Positions 34,073 to 45,354 of a stretch of DNA of 64,000 nucleotides are shown piece after piece. The stretch is taken from contig NZ_FXWK01000001.1 of the NCBI RefSeq assembly GCF_900177655.1, forward strand, positions 620,001-684,000, read 5' to 3'. The position numbers and the translations under genes were made by a program. Each line of letters begins with the position of its first letter. Position 1 is the stretch's first letter. Under the pieces are notes generated by a model. That model saw only the letters and a program-made list of their open reading frames with translations. It did no database searches and was not told the origin of the DNA. The DNA comes from Devosia lucknowensis (lineage in GTDB: Bacteria; Pseudomonadota; Alphaproteobacteria; Rhizobiales; Devosiaceae).

Positions 34073-34636
34073 CTACCACACGGGCAGCAGTCCCTTGCAG
34101 GCCTTGGCGTCTGCGACCGGTAGCCGGAACTGTCGATCGTCCGCGCCCGGTTCGAGGGAGAAACTCTCTGCTTCGCCGTCGCTGCCGCATTCTCCTTCCA
34201 TGCGGATGTAGCCAGTGGCTTCGAGGTCGATCAGCAAGCCACCGTTTCTCGCGGCACTGACAGCCACGCCACCACCGTCACAGTCGACGCCGCATCTGAG
34301 GAGGCCGCCTTCGCCCGGCCAGCACCCGCCGGACGTATAGCCCTTCGTGCCGTCGCGCAACGTGACGGTCATGCCGAACAAGGTAAGCCCCGCATCCTCC
34401 GGCTCCGGCTCATCGTGCGCATAGAAGCCGGCGGCAAAGGTCATGGTGGTGACGCTCTGCCTGGGGTGCGCGGCGAGATGCCCCTCGTCGTATACCCGCT
34501 GCCAACAGGCGGTCGCGCCGTCTTGCTGTGGCACCAGCTCGAACGGGTCCTGGGCCGACACTGGCGAGACCAGCAAAATCAGGCCTGCCACGGAAAAAGC
34601 CAGTCGCTGCATCATCGATCTCCTCATGCCGAACAT
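34073..34636 (-). CDS. Secreted hypothetical protein
   Basis: A 187-residue protein with a signal peptide (LAFSVAGLILLVSPVSAQ, cleavage near residue 29). The mature part contains six or more Cys (ATACWQRVY, GGCWPGEGGLLRCGVDCDGG, EGECGSDG, DAKACKGL) that could form periplasmic disulfides. A central CWPGEGGLLRCGVDCDGGG block with paired Cys is similar to uncharacterised secreted proteins of this order. The function is not recognised. The start could be the ATG at residue 4 or 8. Confidence 0.7.
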   Translation of the reverse strand: MFGMRRSMMQRLAFSVAGLILLVSPVSAQDPFELVPQQDGATACWQRVYDEGHLAAHPRQSVTTMTFAAGFYAHDEPEPEDAGLTLFGMTVTLRDGTKGYTSGGCWPGEGGLLRCGVDCDGGGVAVSAARNGGLLIDLEATGYIRMEGECGSDGEAESFSLEPGADDRQFRLPVADAKACKGLLPVW

Positions 34637-34655
34637 GCCGCAATCCGGCCCCTAG

Positions 34656-36272
<1,617 letters not shown>

Positions 36273-36341
36273 CCCATGCTCCATGCGGCCTGCAACGCGG
36301 CGCGCCGGTGCCACGTTGTAGGTCGCATAGAGGAGGACGGG

Positions 36342-36557
36342 ATGAGCGAAAGTCACTTCCTGGTTTATCTGCGCAACGGGTCCTGGCAGCATTCAAATCG
36401 TGGCACCACTTCGGCGCCGTTCAGCAGCCGGGAAACGGCGATCGAGGCGGCTATCGAGGAAGCCCGCCAATCCGGCGATGCCTCGGCCGAGGTGATCGTC
36501 CAGGACTCCGAAACGTCGACCGAAACGGTGTGGCGGTCCGGGTCTGACAAGGCCTGA
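36342..36557 (+). CDS. DUF2188-like small protein
   Basis: A 71-residue protein with AGGAGGA six bases before the ATG. The pattern (VYLRNGSWQHSNRGTT, SRETAIEAAIEEARQSG, AEVIVQDS) matches DUF2188, small proteins in which a short beta-hairpin precedes a helix that would otherwise be labelled with 'T.kdaa..A...a'. Function unknown. Confidence 0.65.
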   Translation: MSESHFLVYLRNGSWQHSNRGTTSAPFSSRETAIEAAIEEARQSGDASAEVIVQDSETSTETVWRSGSDKA

Positions 36558-36599
36558 CGCGCCCATAAGGCGTCCAGAGCGCGCCATTCGAGCGAGGAT

Positions 36600-37037
36600 A
36601 TGATGCCACTGGTCGAAAAGCTGTTCATCCTCGCCATCGGCGCGCAGGTCATGCTCACGCTTGTCATTCTGGTTCTGATGGGTCGCGAGCGCGTGCCGCG
36701 GGTCATGAGCGGCGAAATTCGCGTGGCCGACATTGCCGTGGAACGCACCGCCTATCCGCTGAAAGCCCGTCTTCTGTCGAACAGCTTCGACAACCAGTTC
36801 CAGCTGCCTGTGCTGTTTTTCGTGGCGGCACTGCTGGCGCTTCATGTCGGGCTCGTCGGCTGGATCGAGGTTGTCCTGGCCTGGCTTTTCGTCGGCCTCC
36901 GCATTCTCCACGCCGGCATTCACGTCACCACCAATCGCGTGCATCGCCGTTTTGCAGCCTATGCAGCCGGCCTTGCAGTCCTTGCCGTTCTCTGGCTATG
37001 GCTGCTCATCCGTATTCTCCTCGCCCCGAGTATCTGA
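36600..37037 (+). CDS. MAPEG-family membrane protein
   Basis: A 145-residue protein with four predicted membrane helices. The loop and second helix show the bacterial MAPEG pattern (RLLSNSFDNQFQLPVLFFVA) and the third contains LRILHAGIHVTTNRVHRRF. MAPEG proteins include glutathione-dependent membrane enzymes, but bacterial members are mostly uncharacterised. Start may be the second Met (36603). Three bases separate it from the next gene. Confidence 0.75.
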   Translation: MMPLVEKLFILAIGAQVMLTLVILVLMGRERVPRVMSGEIRVADIAVERTAYPLKARLLSNSFDNQFQLPVLFFVAALLALHVGLVGWIEVVLAWLFVGLRILHAGIHVTTNRVHRRFAAYAAGLAVLAVLWLWLLIRILLAPSI

Positions 37038-37040
37038 CCC

Positions 37041-38327
37041 ATGCGCCTTCCCGGCCGACTTGCCGCCGCCATTGAAGTCCTCGCCGATGTCAAGCAGCGC
37101 AAGCGTCCGGTGTCGGAGGCCCTCAAATCCTGGGGGTTGAACAACCGTTTCGCCGGCGCTGGCGACCGGGCTGCGATCGGCAACCTCGTCTATGACGCCC
37201 TTCGCCGACGGGCCTCGCACGCCTTCGCCATGGGCAGCGACAGTCCGCGCGCGCTTGTGCTCGGCGTCGCCATGCGCGACTGGGGCGAAACGCCTGCAGC
37301 GCTCGACGCCGCCTTCGCCGAAGACAACCACGCGCCTGCCGCGCTGTCGCCCGAAGAAGCCGCCGGCGCCACCGCCGACCTTGGCGGCGCGTCGCCCGTG
37401 GTCCAGTCCGATTTCCCCGACTGGCTGGCGCCCTCGCTCCAGCGCGCCTTCGGTGCCGACTGGGTCGCTGAGGGACAGGCCATGGCCGGTCGCCCCTCGC
37501 TCGACCTGCGCGCCAATGCCCTGAAGGCCGCGCCTGAAAAGGTCATGAAGTCTCTCGCCCGCTTCTCGCCCCAGCCCGCCGCCATAGCCCCGTTCGGCGT
37601 GACCATGCCGGCCGGCCCGCGCGATGCGCGAACGCCCAATGTCACGACCGATGAGGGATACCTCAAGGGCTGGTTTGAAGTGCAGGACCAGGGCAGCCAG
37701 ATCGTTGCCGCGCTTGCTGGTGCGCGTGAAGGCGACCAGGTGCTCGACCTCTGTGCCGGGGCAGGGGGCAAGACCCTGGCGCTGGCCGCCACCATGGGAA
37801 ACAAGGGCCAGATCTTCGCCTATGACAGCGATCGGTCGCGTCTTGCGCCCATCTACGATCGCCTGAAGCGCAACGGCGTCCGCAATGCCCAGGTCCGCGC
37901 GCCACACCCGGGCGCACTGGACGATCTGGTGGGCAAGCTCGACCGCGTGGTCGTCGATGCGCCCTGCACAGGTACTGGCACCTGGCGTCGCCGCCCCGAT
38001 ACCAAGTGGAAGCTGACCCCGGAACTGCTTGCGCAACGCCAGGCCGAGCAGGCCGCGCTTCTGGTGGAAGCGGCGCGCTACCTGAAGTCCGGCGGAACGC
38101 TCGTCTACATCACGTGCTCGATCTTGCCTGAGGAGAACGATGACCAGGTCGCCGCTTTCCTCGCGTCCACGCCCGGCTTTTCCAGCGTCGATATCACTTC
38201 CGCCTGGCGCCAGGCGCTGATCACCGAAATCCCGCCGGGCCTCGCCACACCAGGTGGTGGCATCTGTCTGACGCCCCATCGCACCGGAACCGACGGGTTT
38301 TACTGCCACTTGCTCCGCAAGGCCTAG
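37041..38327 (+). CDS. RsmB/NOP-type RNA cytosine-5 methyltransferase
   Basis: A 428-residue methyltransferase. An N-terminal domain of about 230 residues is followed by a Rossmann domain with SAM motif VLDLCAGAGGKTLALAA, the catalytic motif IV VDAPCTGTGTWRRRPD, and motif VI VYITCSILPEEND, giving both conserved Cys. It probably modifies 16S rRNA, but the site is not known because no NusB-like domain of classical RsmB can be identified with confidence. It sits in the guaB-guaA interval. Confidence 0.9.
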   Translation: MRLPGRLAAAIEVLADVKQRKRPVSEALKSWGLNNRFAGAGDRAAIGNLVYDALRRRASHAFAMGSDSPRALVLGVAMRDWGETPAALDAAFAEDNHAPAALSPEEAAGATADLGGASPVVQSDFPDWLAPSLQRAFGADWVAEGQAMAGRPSLDLRANALKAAPEKVMKSLARFSPQPAAIAPFGVTMPAGPRDARTPNVTTDEGYLKGWFEVQDQGSQIVAALAGAREGDQVLDLCAGAGGKTLALAATMGNKGQIFAYDSDRSRLAPIYDRLKRNGVRNAQVRAPHPGALDDLVGKLDRVVVDAPCTGTGTWRRRPDTKWKLTPELLAQRQAEQAALLVEAARYLKSGGTLVYITCSILPEENDDQVAAFLASTPGFSSVDITSAWRQALITEIPPGLATPGGGICLTPHRTGTDGFYCHLLRKA

Positions 38328-38430
38328 TGCGCGCATTGCGCCGCCTGTCCCTGAGGATTTTGACGCCTCGGTGAACCACCGGGCGCCGCCCACGTTCTCC
38401 CTTTCGACACCGTTGAAACGGAGACCCGAC

Positions 38431-38913
38431 ATGTCCGCGGCGACAAGCGCATACCGCAGCCCTCAATCCTGGATAACCCTGGCCATCTTTCTGGCGCTCG
38501 TGGTCGGCGTGGGTGCCCTTATCGGCACGCAGACTGCACCCGGCGCCTGGTATGAACAGCTCCAGAAGCCGCCGCTCAATCCCCCCAACTGGGTGTTCGG
38601 CCCGGTCTGGTTCGCTCTTTATGTGTTGATCGCCGTCGCTGGCTGGCGCGTCTGGATTGACGAGCCCAAGTCGACCGCCATGAAATTCTGGGGCGCGCAG
38701 ATGTTGCTGAACTGGGCCTGGTCCCCGGTCTGGTTCGGCGCCAACATGCCCTGGCTCGCTTTCGCCATCATCATCGCGCTCTGGCTGTCGATAGTGGGCT
38801 TCATCATGTCGGTCCGCCACCGCGACGCCCTTTCGGCATGGCTCTTCGTGCCCTATCTCGCTTGGGTGAGTTTTGCCACTTACCTGAACCTGTCGATCGC
38901 CCTGCTGAACTAG
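38431..38913 (+). CDS. tspO: TspO/MBR-family protein
   Basis: A 160-residue inner-membrane protein with five helices. Signatures are WYEQLQKPPLNPPNWVFGPV in loop 1, WAWSPVWFGANMPWLAF and the last helix PYLAWVSFATYLNLSI. TspO proteins bind porphyrins and take part in tetrapyrrole and stress responses. ATG at 38431 follows GGAGAC; an upstream ATG in the same frame would add 20 residues unlike the family. Confidence 0.92.
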   Translation: MSAATSAYRSPQSWITLAIFLALVVGVGALIGTQTAPGAWYEQLQKPPLNPPNWVFGPVWFALYVLIAVAGWRVWIDEPKSTAMKFWGAQMLLNWAWSPVWFGANMPWLAFAIIIALWLSIVGFIMSVRHRDALSAWLFVPYLAWVSFATYLNLSIALLN

Positions 38914-39006
38914 CGTCGTCAGAGGCCCGAGCCCCCGCTCTGGAGCATGGCATTCATCCCGAACGCCATGCTTGCGTTAATCGGTTGGCGAGGCTAAAGC
39001 CTCGCC

Positions 39007-40578
39007 ATGCAGCACCCAGATACCGCCCCCCTCAACGACACCATCCTGATCGTCGATTTCGGCTCGCAGGTTACGCAGCTGATCGCCCGGCGCATCCGTG
39101 AAACCGGCGTTTATTGCGAAATCCACCCGTTCCAGTCGGCAGGCGCAGCGATGCTGGCGCTTCGTCCCAAGGGCGTGGTGCTGTCCGGCAGCCCGGCATC
39201 GACGCTCGATGCCAATGCGCCCACGATCGATCCGGCCATTCTGTCCGCCGATGTGCCGATCCTGGGCATCTGCTATGGCCAGCAGGCCCTTTGCATGGCG
39301 CTGGGCGGCAAGGTCGAGGCGGGACATCACCGGGAATTCGGCCGTGCCGAGCTGACGCTGCAAAAAGCCAACTCGCTGTCCGAAGGTGTCTGGGGCATCG
39401 GTACTGACCATCAGGTCTGGATGAGCCACGGGGACCGGGTCGTCGCGCTGCCCGAAGGCTTCGAGGTCGTCGGCACCTCGCCCAATGCGCCCTTCGCCAT
39501 GATCGCCAACGAGGCGCGCCGCATCTGGGCGGTGCAGTTCCACCCCGAAGTGGTTCACACGCCCGACGGCGGCAAGCTTTACGCCAACTTCGTCCATCAG
39601 ATCTGCGGCATCGCCAGCAACTGGACCATGTCGGCCTACCGGCAGAAGATGATCGAGAAGATCCGCGACCAGGTCGGCTCCGGCCGGGTCATCTGCGGTC
39701 TCTCCGGTGGCGTGGATTCATCCGTGGCAGCCGTGCTGATCCACGAAGCCATCGGCGACCAGCTGACCTGCATCTATGTCGACCATGGCCTGATGCGCCT
39801 CAATGAGAGCGAGCAGGTCGTGACCATGTTCCGCGATCAGTTCAACATCCCCCTCGTCCATGTGGATGCCGCAAAGCTGTTTCTGGGCGAGCTCGAAGGC
39901 CAGTCCGATCCGGAAACCAAGCGCAAGATCATCGGGCGCCTGTTCATCGAAGTGTTCGAGGAGGAGGCAAAGAAGCTTGGCGGCGCCGAATTCCTGGCCC
40001 AGGGTACGCTTTACCCGGACGTCATCGAAAGCGTATCCTTCACCGGCGGTCCTTCCGTCACCATCAAGTCGCACCACAACGTGGGCGGCTTGCCCGAGCG
40101 CATGAACATGCAGCTTGTCGAGCCTCTGCGCGAGCTGTTCAAGGACGAGGTGCGTGTGCTCGGCCGCGAGCTTGGTATTCCCGAAAGCTTCATCGGTCGC
40201 CATCCCTTCCCGGGACCCGGCCTTGCCATCCGCTGCCCGGGCGGTATCACGCCCGAAAAGCTCGATATCCTGCGCCAGGCCGATGCCATCTATCTCGATG
40301 AAATCCGCAAGTCCGGCCAATACGACAAGATCTGGCAGGCCTTTGCCGTGCTGCTTCCGGTCCAGACCGTCGGCGTCATGGGCGATGGCCGCACCTATGA
40401 ATTCGTCTGCGCCCTGCGCGCCGTCACCTCGGTCGACGGCATGACGGCCGATTTCTATCAGTTCGACATGAACTTCCTGGGCAAGACGGCCACCCGCATC
40501 ATCAACGAAGTGCGTGGCATCAATCGGGTCGTTTATGACGTGACCTCCAAGCCGCCCGGGACGATTGAATGGGAGTAG
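39007..40578 (+). CDS. guaA: GMP synthase (glutamine-hydrolysing)
   Basis: A 523-residue bifunctional enzyme converting XMP to GMP. The glutaminase domain has the catalytic Cys in [12 protein letters not shown] and His-Glu in [10 protein letters not shown]. The synthetase domain has the PP-loop [15 protein letters not shown] and the C-terminal dimerisation region ending [17 protein letters not shown]. Full length. Behind it lie two structured repeat copies and a strong terminator hairpin. Confidence 0.98.
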   Translation: MQHPDTAPLNDTILIVDFGSQVTQLIARRIRETGVYCEIHPFQSAGAAMLALRPKGVVLSGSPASTLDANAPTIDPAILSADVPILGICYGQQALCMALGGKVEAGHHREFGRAELTLQKANSLSEGVWGIGTDHQVWMSHGDRVVALPEGFEVVGTSPNAPFAMIANEARRIWAVQFHPEVVHTPDGGKLYANFVHQICGIASNWTMSAYRQKMIEKIRDQVGSGRVICGLSGGVDSSVAAVLIHEAIGDQLTCIYVDHGLMRLNESEQVVTMFRDQFNIPLVHVDAAKLFLGELEGQSDPETKRKIIGRLFIEVFEEEAKKLGGAEFLAQGTLYPDVIESVSFTGGPSVTIKSHHNVGGLPERMNMQLVEPLRELFKDEVRVLGRELGIPESFIGRHPFPGPGLAIRCPGGITPEKLDILRQADAIYLDEIRKSGQYDKIWQAFAVLLPVQTVGVMGDGRTYEFVCALRAVTSVDGMTADFYQFDMNFLGKTATRIINEVRGINRVVYDVTSKPPGTIEWE

Positions 40579-40588
40579 CTGCCGGGCC

Positions 40589-40662
40589 GCGCGTCGCGCG
40601 GCAAAATCGGTCCAGTGGGCCGATTTTAGGCAGCTACGCCCGGAGAGCTATGCTCGCAGGGC
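40589..40662 (+). repeat. Two-hairpin interspersed repeat, copy 1
   Basis: Hairpin A is AAAATCGGTCC-AGT-GGGCCGATTTT (one T-G pair). Hairpin B, 16 bases on, is CGCCC...GAGC-TAT-GCTC...GGGCG. It lies 11 bases past the guaA stop. The second copy has the same structure. Confidence 0.75.
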
Positions 40663-40686
40663 CCGGCTCATCAACGGGTACGATCT

Positions 40687-40774
40687 GCGCGTCGCGCGGC
40701 AAAATCGGTCCAGTGGACCGATTTTAGGCGGCTACGCCCGGAGAGCTATGCCATGAGAGCTATGCTCGCAGGGC
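40687..40774 (+). repeat. Two-hairpin interspersed repeat, copy 2
   Basis: This copy begins 98 bases after copy 1. Hairpin A is now perfect (AAAATCGGTCC-AGT-GGACCGATTTT). Within hairpin B there is a 14-base internal duplication (GAGAGCTATG repeated). Otherwise it is nearly identical to copy 1. Confidence 0.75.
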
Positions 40775-40823
40775 GGGGCGACCGGTCTCCGGCCGGACAT
40801 CCTCCCGAACGATCGCTCAATCT

Positions 40824-40848
40824 CCGGCTCGCCAAGGCGAGCCGGTTT
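40824..40848 (+). terminator. Strong hairpin behind guaA and the repeats
   Basis: CCGGCTCGCC and GGCGAGCCGG pair over ten bases around an AA turn, followed by TTTGC. It would end the guaA transcript before the next gene. The T-run is short. Confidence 0.55.
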
Positions 40849-40907
40849 GCATTCGCGAGGACGCGTGATAATGCTCCCCCCAACTGATTTTCGACGCTAG
40901 GCCGGCC

Positions 40908-41696
40908 ATGTCCAACGAGAATATCTTCAAGGAAATCGACGAGGAACTGCGCACCGATCGCATGCGCGCCCTGTGGCGCCGTCTGGCGCCCTTCGTCATT
41001 GGCGGGGCTTTCGCCATTGTGGCGCTGGTTGCGGTCAACGAAGGCTGGTCCTGGTACTCCAACAGCCAGTCCTCCGCCTCGTCTACCGAGCTCTACGCGG
41101 CACTCGATGCTGCCGAAGCCGGTGACCTCGCCGGTGCGCAGGCGCAGCTCGATACGCTGGCGGCCGATGGCTCGGGCGGCTATCCGGTGCTCGCCGAATT
41201 CCGCAAGGCCGCACTGCTGGCCGAAGAAGGCGATGCCGCCGGTGCCGTTGCCGCCTATGACGCTCTAGCCAATGCGCAGTCCAATCCGCGCCTGCGCGAA
41301 CTGGCCTTGCTGCTCGCGGCAAACATTCTCGTCGACAGCGGCACGCTTGCCGATGTCGAGGCGCGCATTTCGACCCTCGCGACCGACGACGCCCCGCTGC
41401 GCCGTGTTGCGCGCGAGCTGATCGGTCTCGCTCAGTACAAGGCCGGCGACTATGCCGCCGCCGAAGCCAGCTTCGAGGCCGTTCTCAACGATCCGCTGGC
41501 CCAGTCGGGCATCCGCAATCGCATGGCCTATTACCTCGCACAGATGCTGTCCGAAGGCGCCACCACGCCCGCCGAGCCGGCACAGGCCGCTGCGGAAGCC
41601 ATCGACAGCATCGTTGAGGGTGATGCGGCTCCCGCCGCCGAGCCGGCTGCCACCCCGGCCGCCGAGCCCGCAGCAGAGCCAGCCGCCGAGCAATAG
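40908..41696 (+). CDS. YfgM-like TPR membrane protein
   Basis: A 262-residue protein: a cytoplasmic N-terminus (NIFKEIDEELRTDRMRALWR), one helix at about 28-46, then TPR-like helices (AALDAAEAGDLAGAQAQLDT, AQYKAGDYAAAEASFEAVL) and a low-complexity Pro-Ala-Glu tail from about 225. This layout and its place directly before der match the YfgM-like proteins near outer-membrane and secretion functions. The Ala-Glu-Pro tail has repeated AAEPA units. Confidence 0.8.
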   Translation: MSNENIFKEIDEELRTDRMRALWRRLAPFVIGGAFAIVALVAVNEGWSWYSNSQSSASSTELYAALDAAEAGDLAGAQAQLDTLAADGSGGYPVLAEFRKAALLAEEGDAAGAVAAYDALANAQSNPRLRELALLLAANILVDSGTLADVEARISTLATDDAPLRRVARELIGLAQYKAGDYAAAEASFEAVLNDPLAQSGIRNRMAYYLAQMLSEGATTPAEPAQAAAEAIDSIVEGDAAPAAEPAATPAAEPAAEPAAEQ

Positions 41697-41720
41697 GCCG
41701 GCAAGAGAAGGAACACCGCC

Positions 41721-43172
41721 ATGACGGTCACGCTGGCCATTGTTGGCCGTCCAAATGTCGGCAAGTCGACCCTGTTCAATCGCCTCGTCGGTCGCAAGAT
41801 CGCGCTCGTCGATGATACGCCCGGTGTGACCCGCGACCGCCGCGAGGCAGAGGGTCGCATTGCTGACCTCACCTTCAAGGTGCTCGACACGGCCGGCTAT
41901 GAAGACGTGCGTGATGGTTCGCTCGAGGATCGCATGCGCCAGCAGACCGAGCTGGCGATCCGCGAAGCTGATATCATCCTGTTCATGATCGACGCCCGCG
42001 CCGGTGTTGTCCCGCTCGACCAGCGCTTTGCTCAGGTCCTGCGCAAGGCTGGCAAGCATGTACACCTCGTCGGCAACAAGGCCGAGAGCAGCTCGGCCGA
42101 GGCTGGCCTGGTGGAAGCGTTCAAGCTCGGCTTCGGCGAGCCGATACCGCTGTCGGCCGAACACGGACTTGGCCTTTCCGAACTCTATTCCATCGTCTCC
42201 GCCGCTATCGACAAGGCCGAGGAAAAGAAGGCGCAGCAGGCCGAGGAAGACGCCTTGTCCGGCGACCTCGATCTGATGCCGGAAGTCGATGTCGACATCA
42301 CGCCCGACATGCTTGAAGGCGAGGGTGACGATGCCACGCTCCGCTGGAACCCGCGCCGCTATCTCAACGTCGCCATCGTTGGCCGTCCCAATGCCGGCAA
42401 GTCCACCCTGGTGAACCGTATGGTGGGCGAGGACCGGGTTCTCGTCGGGCCCGAGGCCGGCATCACCCGCGACTCGATTCTCGTGCCCTGGGAATGGGAA
42501 GGCCGGACGATCAACCTCGTCGATACAGCCGGCATTCGCCGCCGCTCGCGCGTCACCGAGAAGCTCGAGAAGCTGGCCGTCGGCGACAGCCTGCGTTCGC
42601 TTCAGTATGCCGAGGTGGTCGTTCTTCTCCTCGACGCCACCATCCCGTTCGAAAAGCAGGATCTCGCTTTGGCCGATCTGGTCGAGCGCGAGGGCCGCGC
42701 CATGGTCATCGCGCTCAACAAGTGGGACCTGATCGAGGACAAGAACAAGACTCTCTCTGAATTGCGCGAGGCCTGCGAGCGTCTGCTGCCGCAGCTGCGG
42801 GGTATTCCGCTCGTTACCCTGTCCGGCCTCACCGGGCGCAATATTGATCGCCTGATGGAGGCCATCTTCGAGATCGAGCGCAGCTGGAACGCCCACGTCT
42901 CGACTTCGCGGCTCAACCGCTGGCTCGCCGGCATGACCGAGAGCCATCCGCCTCCGGCTGTCTCTGGCCGCCGCCTCAAGATGCGCTACATGACGCAGGC
43001 CAAGACGCGGCCGCCCAGCTTCATCATCTTCGCCTCGCGTCCCGATGCCGTCCCTGCCTCCTACCAGCGCTACCTGGTCAACGGGCTGCGCGAAGCGTTC
43101 GACATCAAGGGCACGCCAATCCGCCTCTGGCTGCGCGGCGGCAAAAATCCTTACGCCGACAAGAAGTCGTAG
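41721..43172 (+). CDS. der: Ribosome-assembly GTPase Der (EngA)
   Basis: A 483-residue double GTPase required for 50S assembly. The first G domain has [11 protein letters not shown] and DTPGVTRDR; the second has [12 protein letters not shown] and [11 protein letters not shown] with NKWDLIED. The C-terminal KH-like domain ([20 protein letters not shown]) ends in [15 protein letters not shown] linker of about 35 acidic residues separates the G domains. Confidence 0.97.
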   Translation: MTVTLAIVGRPNVGKSTLFNRLVGRKIALVDDTPGVTRDRREAEGRIADLTFKVLDTAGYEDVRDGSLEDRMRQQTELAIREADIILFMIDARAGVVPLDQRFAQVLRKAGKHVHLVGNKAESSSAEAGLVEAFKLGFGEPIPLSAEHGLGLSELYSIVSAAIDKAEEKKAQQAEEDALSGDLDLMPEVDVDITPDMLEGEGDDATLRWNPRRYLNVAIVGRPNAGKSTLVNRMVGEDRVLVGPEAGITRDSILVPWEWEGRTINLVDTAGIRRRSRVTEKLEKLAVGDSLRSLQYAEVVVLLLDATIPFEKQDLALADLVEREGRAMVIALNKWDLIEDKNKTLSELREACERLLPQLRGIPLVTLSGLTGRNIDRLMEAIFEIERSWNAHVSTSRLNRWLAGMTESHPPPAVSGRRLKMRYMTQAKTRPPSFIIFASRPDAVPASYQRYLVNGLREAFDIKGTPIRLWLRGGKNPYADKKS

Positions 43173-43177
43173 CGATC

Positions 43178-43197
43178 GGCGGCTCGCCCGCCTTTTT
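43178..43197 (+). terminator. Terminator behind der
   Basis: GGCGG-CTCGC-CCGCC is followed by TTTTT, five bases past the der stop. The stem is short but GC-only. Confidence 0.65.
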
Positions 43198-43343
43198 GTC
43201 TGCCTGCGCCTGTGGGAAACCTTCTGGCGGCGCGTCCGGATCGAGAGCTCCGGGCCGCTGGCCTATTCAAATGTCGCAAACTTCCCCTATAGTGCGCGCG
43301 TCGTAACACCCCGCCATCGGTCGCGGCGTGCCAACATTGCACT

Positions 43344-44633
43344 TTGTTGCTTACAGAAATCATCATCGTCGTCGTTCTGATCCTCGTGAACGGCGCCCTG
43401 GCCATGTCCGAACTGGCCGTCGTCTCTTCCCGCTCAGCCCGCTTGAAAGTTCTTGCCGACCAAGGCAACAAGGGTGCCGCCACGGCCATGAAACTGGCCG
43501 AGGATCCGGGTAAGTTCCTCTCCTCCGTCCAGATCGGTATCACCCTCGTCGGCGTCCTGTCCGGCGCCTTCTCCGGCGCCACGCTGGGCCTGCGCCTGTC
43601 GGAGTGGCTGCGCGAAATCGGTATCCCGGCCAATGTTGCCGATATCGGTGGTACTGGCCTCGTCGTCGTTGCCATCACCTACGCGACGCTGATCCTGGGC
43701 GAACTCGTGCCCAAGCAGGTGGCGCTGCGCAATCCGGAGACGGTCGCTTCCCGCGTCGCCCAGCCCATGGCCATCCTCGCCCGCGTCGGCACGCCCATCG
43801 TCTGGGTGCTCGACATTTCCGGCAAGCTGGTGCTGCGCGTTCTGGGGCAGTCCGGCCAGTCCGAGGAATCGGTGACCGAGGAGGAAGTCCGCACCATCAT
43901 TGCCGAGGCAACCACAGCCGGCATCTTCGAGACCGAGGAACACTCGATGATCTCGGGCGTGATGCGCCTTGCCGACCGTTCGGCTCGCGGCATCATGACC
44001 CCGCGTCCCGATGTGATCAGCATCGATCTTCAGGACAGCTACGAGGAAAGCCTCAAGGCAATCCTCGAAACCACCCACACCAAGGTGCTGGTGCAGGATG
44101 GCGACGCCGATTCCATCATCGGCGTCCTGTCGCAGTCTGATCTGTTGCCCAGCCTCGTCGCCGGCCAGCAACCCGACCTGCGCAGCCTCGTCAAGCCCGT
44201 GCCGGTTGTCATGGAACATGCCGATGCACTGAGCGTGGTCGAGACCATGCGCGGCGGTCGCGCCCAGATGGCTCTCGTCGTCGACGAATACGGCCACTTC
44301 GAAGGTATCGTCACCTATGGCGACGTGCTCGAGGTCATCACTGGCGTCTACAACGAGGAGCCGGGCGACGAACCGGCCGTGACCCAGCGCAAGGACGGTT
44401 CCTGGCTCGTGGCTGGCTGGATGCCGGCCGACGATTTCTCGGAGCGTTTCAAGGTGGCCGTCCCCAAGGATGCGCGCTACGAGACCCTCGCCGGCTTCAT
44501 CCTCTCCCAGCTCAATCGCGTCCCCGCGGTGGGCGAGAGCTTTACGCATGAAGGCTGGCATTTCGAAGTCGTGGATCTCGACGGCCACCGCATCGACAAG
44601 GTGCTGATCTCGCCGGTCGTCGTCCCGAGCTGA
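43344..44633 (+). CDS. CorC/HlyC-type hemolysin-family transporter protein
   Basis: A 429-residue membrane protein beginning at TTG. The DUF21 membrane domain (VLILVNGALAMSELAVVSS to ILGELVPKQVALRNPE) is followed by two CBS domains (IMTPRPDVISIDL, EYGHFEGIVTYGDVLEVI) and a C-terminal CorC_HlyC domain (FKVAVPKDARYETLAGFILS). Such proteins act in magnesium/cobalt efflux. The function is family-based. It has a strong terminator right behind it. Confidence 0.9.
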   Translation: MLLTEIIIVVVLILVNGALAMSELAVVSSRSARLKVLADQGNKGAATAMKLAEDPGKFLSSVQIGITLVGVLSGAFSGATLGLRLSEWLREIGIPANVADIGGTGLVVVAITYATLILGELVPKQVALRNPETVASRVAQPMAILARVGTPIVWVLDISGKLVLRVLGQSGQSEESVTEEEVRTIIAEATTAGIFETEEHSMISGVMRLADRSARGIMTPRPDVISIDLQDSYEESLKAILETTHTKVLVQDGDADSIIGVLSQSDLLPSLVAGQQPDLRSLVKPVPVVMEHADALSVVETMRGGRAQMALVVDEYGHFEGIVTYGDVLEVITGVYNEEPGDEPAVTQRKDGSWLVAGWMPADDFSERFKVAVPKDARYETLAGFILSQLNRVPAVGESFTHEGWHFEVVDLDGHRIDKVLISPVVVPS

Positions 44634-44662
44634 CGCCCCGGCTGACATTCCCGCCAATTGAA

Positions 44663-44690
44663 ATCCCGGCCATTGGCCGGGATATTTGTT
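44663..44690 (+). terminator. Terminator behind the CorC/HlyC gene
   Basis: A nine-base stem ATCCCGGCC/GGCCGGGAT with an ATT loop is followed by ATTTGTTTGG. It sits between two convergent genes and could act on the plus-strand transcript. Confidence 0.7.
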
Positions 44691-44742
44691 TGGTTGTCTG
44701 ATACGGAATGTCCGACCGCCACCGGCATCGCGTGGTGAAACG

Positions 44743-45351
44743 TCACGCGCTCCGACCCCGAAGCGGCATCCCGAACCAGACCACACCCGGCGCCTCGATC
44801 AAGGGCGCGAACCCGCTGCGCGTCCAGAAGGCGATCCCGCCCGTATTCGTCGCGCTGGCCCCCAGGTGGATGCCGCTGACACCGGCCGCGCGCGCCTCCT
44901 CGATCCACATGTCGAGCAGGCGCGTCCCCACGCGCTGCCCCCGCAGCCGCGGCAGCAGGTTCATGTGGATATGGGCAGGGTAGGCGGCCACGAGTTCGGC
45001 CGGCGGATGGTGCGGCTCCATGATCGCCGCCACGCGGATGCGATCGGCCTCCGTCAGGTTCTCGGCATCCGCATAGCGTTCGCGCAGCGCCGGCCACCAC
45101 TCCCGCTCGAGCCGCTCGTCGAACCCGTCCGTGTCATGCGTGCCCACGATATAGCCGGCGACACCAGCGCTGTCCTCGGCCACGAACACCTTGTCCGGCT
45201 CCAGCACGCCGTATGGTGCGGAGTAGATATGGCCCACCAGATGCCCGTCATGGTGCAGCGCCGTGGCGTCCGCGCCGGCCTGCCCGGTCTCGAGACAGAT
45301 GCGATAGAGCGCATCGAGATCGGCGGGGCGATACCGGCGCAAGCTCACCAT
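44743..45351 (-). CDS. GNAT-family N-acetyltransferase
   Basis: A 202-residue protein with the GNAT fold: the acetyl-CoA loop is LLPRLRGQRVGTRLLDMW (RxxGxG-like), preceded by AAYPAHIHMNL and followed by GIHLGASATNTGGIAFWTRS and GFAPL. Related to O-GlcNAcase-type acetyltransferases. Substrate unknown. It follows the SDR gene by three bases in the purF-linked cluster. Confidence 0.85.
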   Translation of the reverse strand: MVSLRRYRPADLDALYRICLETGQAGADATALHHDGHLVGHIYSAPYGVLEPDKVFVAEDSAGVAGYIVGTHDTDGFDERLEREWWPALRERYADAENLTEADRIRVAAIMEPHHPPAELVAAYPAHIHMNLLPRLRGQRVGTRLLDMWIEEARAAGVSGIHLGASATNTGGIAFWTRSGFAPLIEAPGVVWFGMPLRGRSA

Positions 45352-45354
45352 GGC

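Noticed and set aside
40565..40756. A 63-codon plus-strand frame behind guaA
   Set aside because: It is entirely made of the two-hairpin repeats and has no ribosome-binding site.
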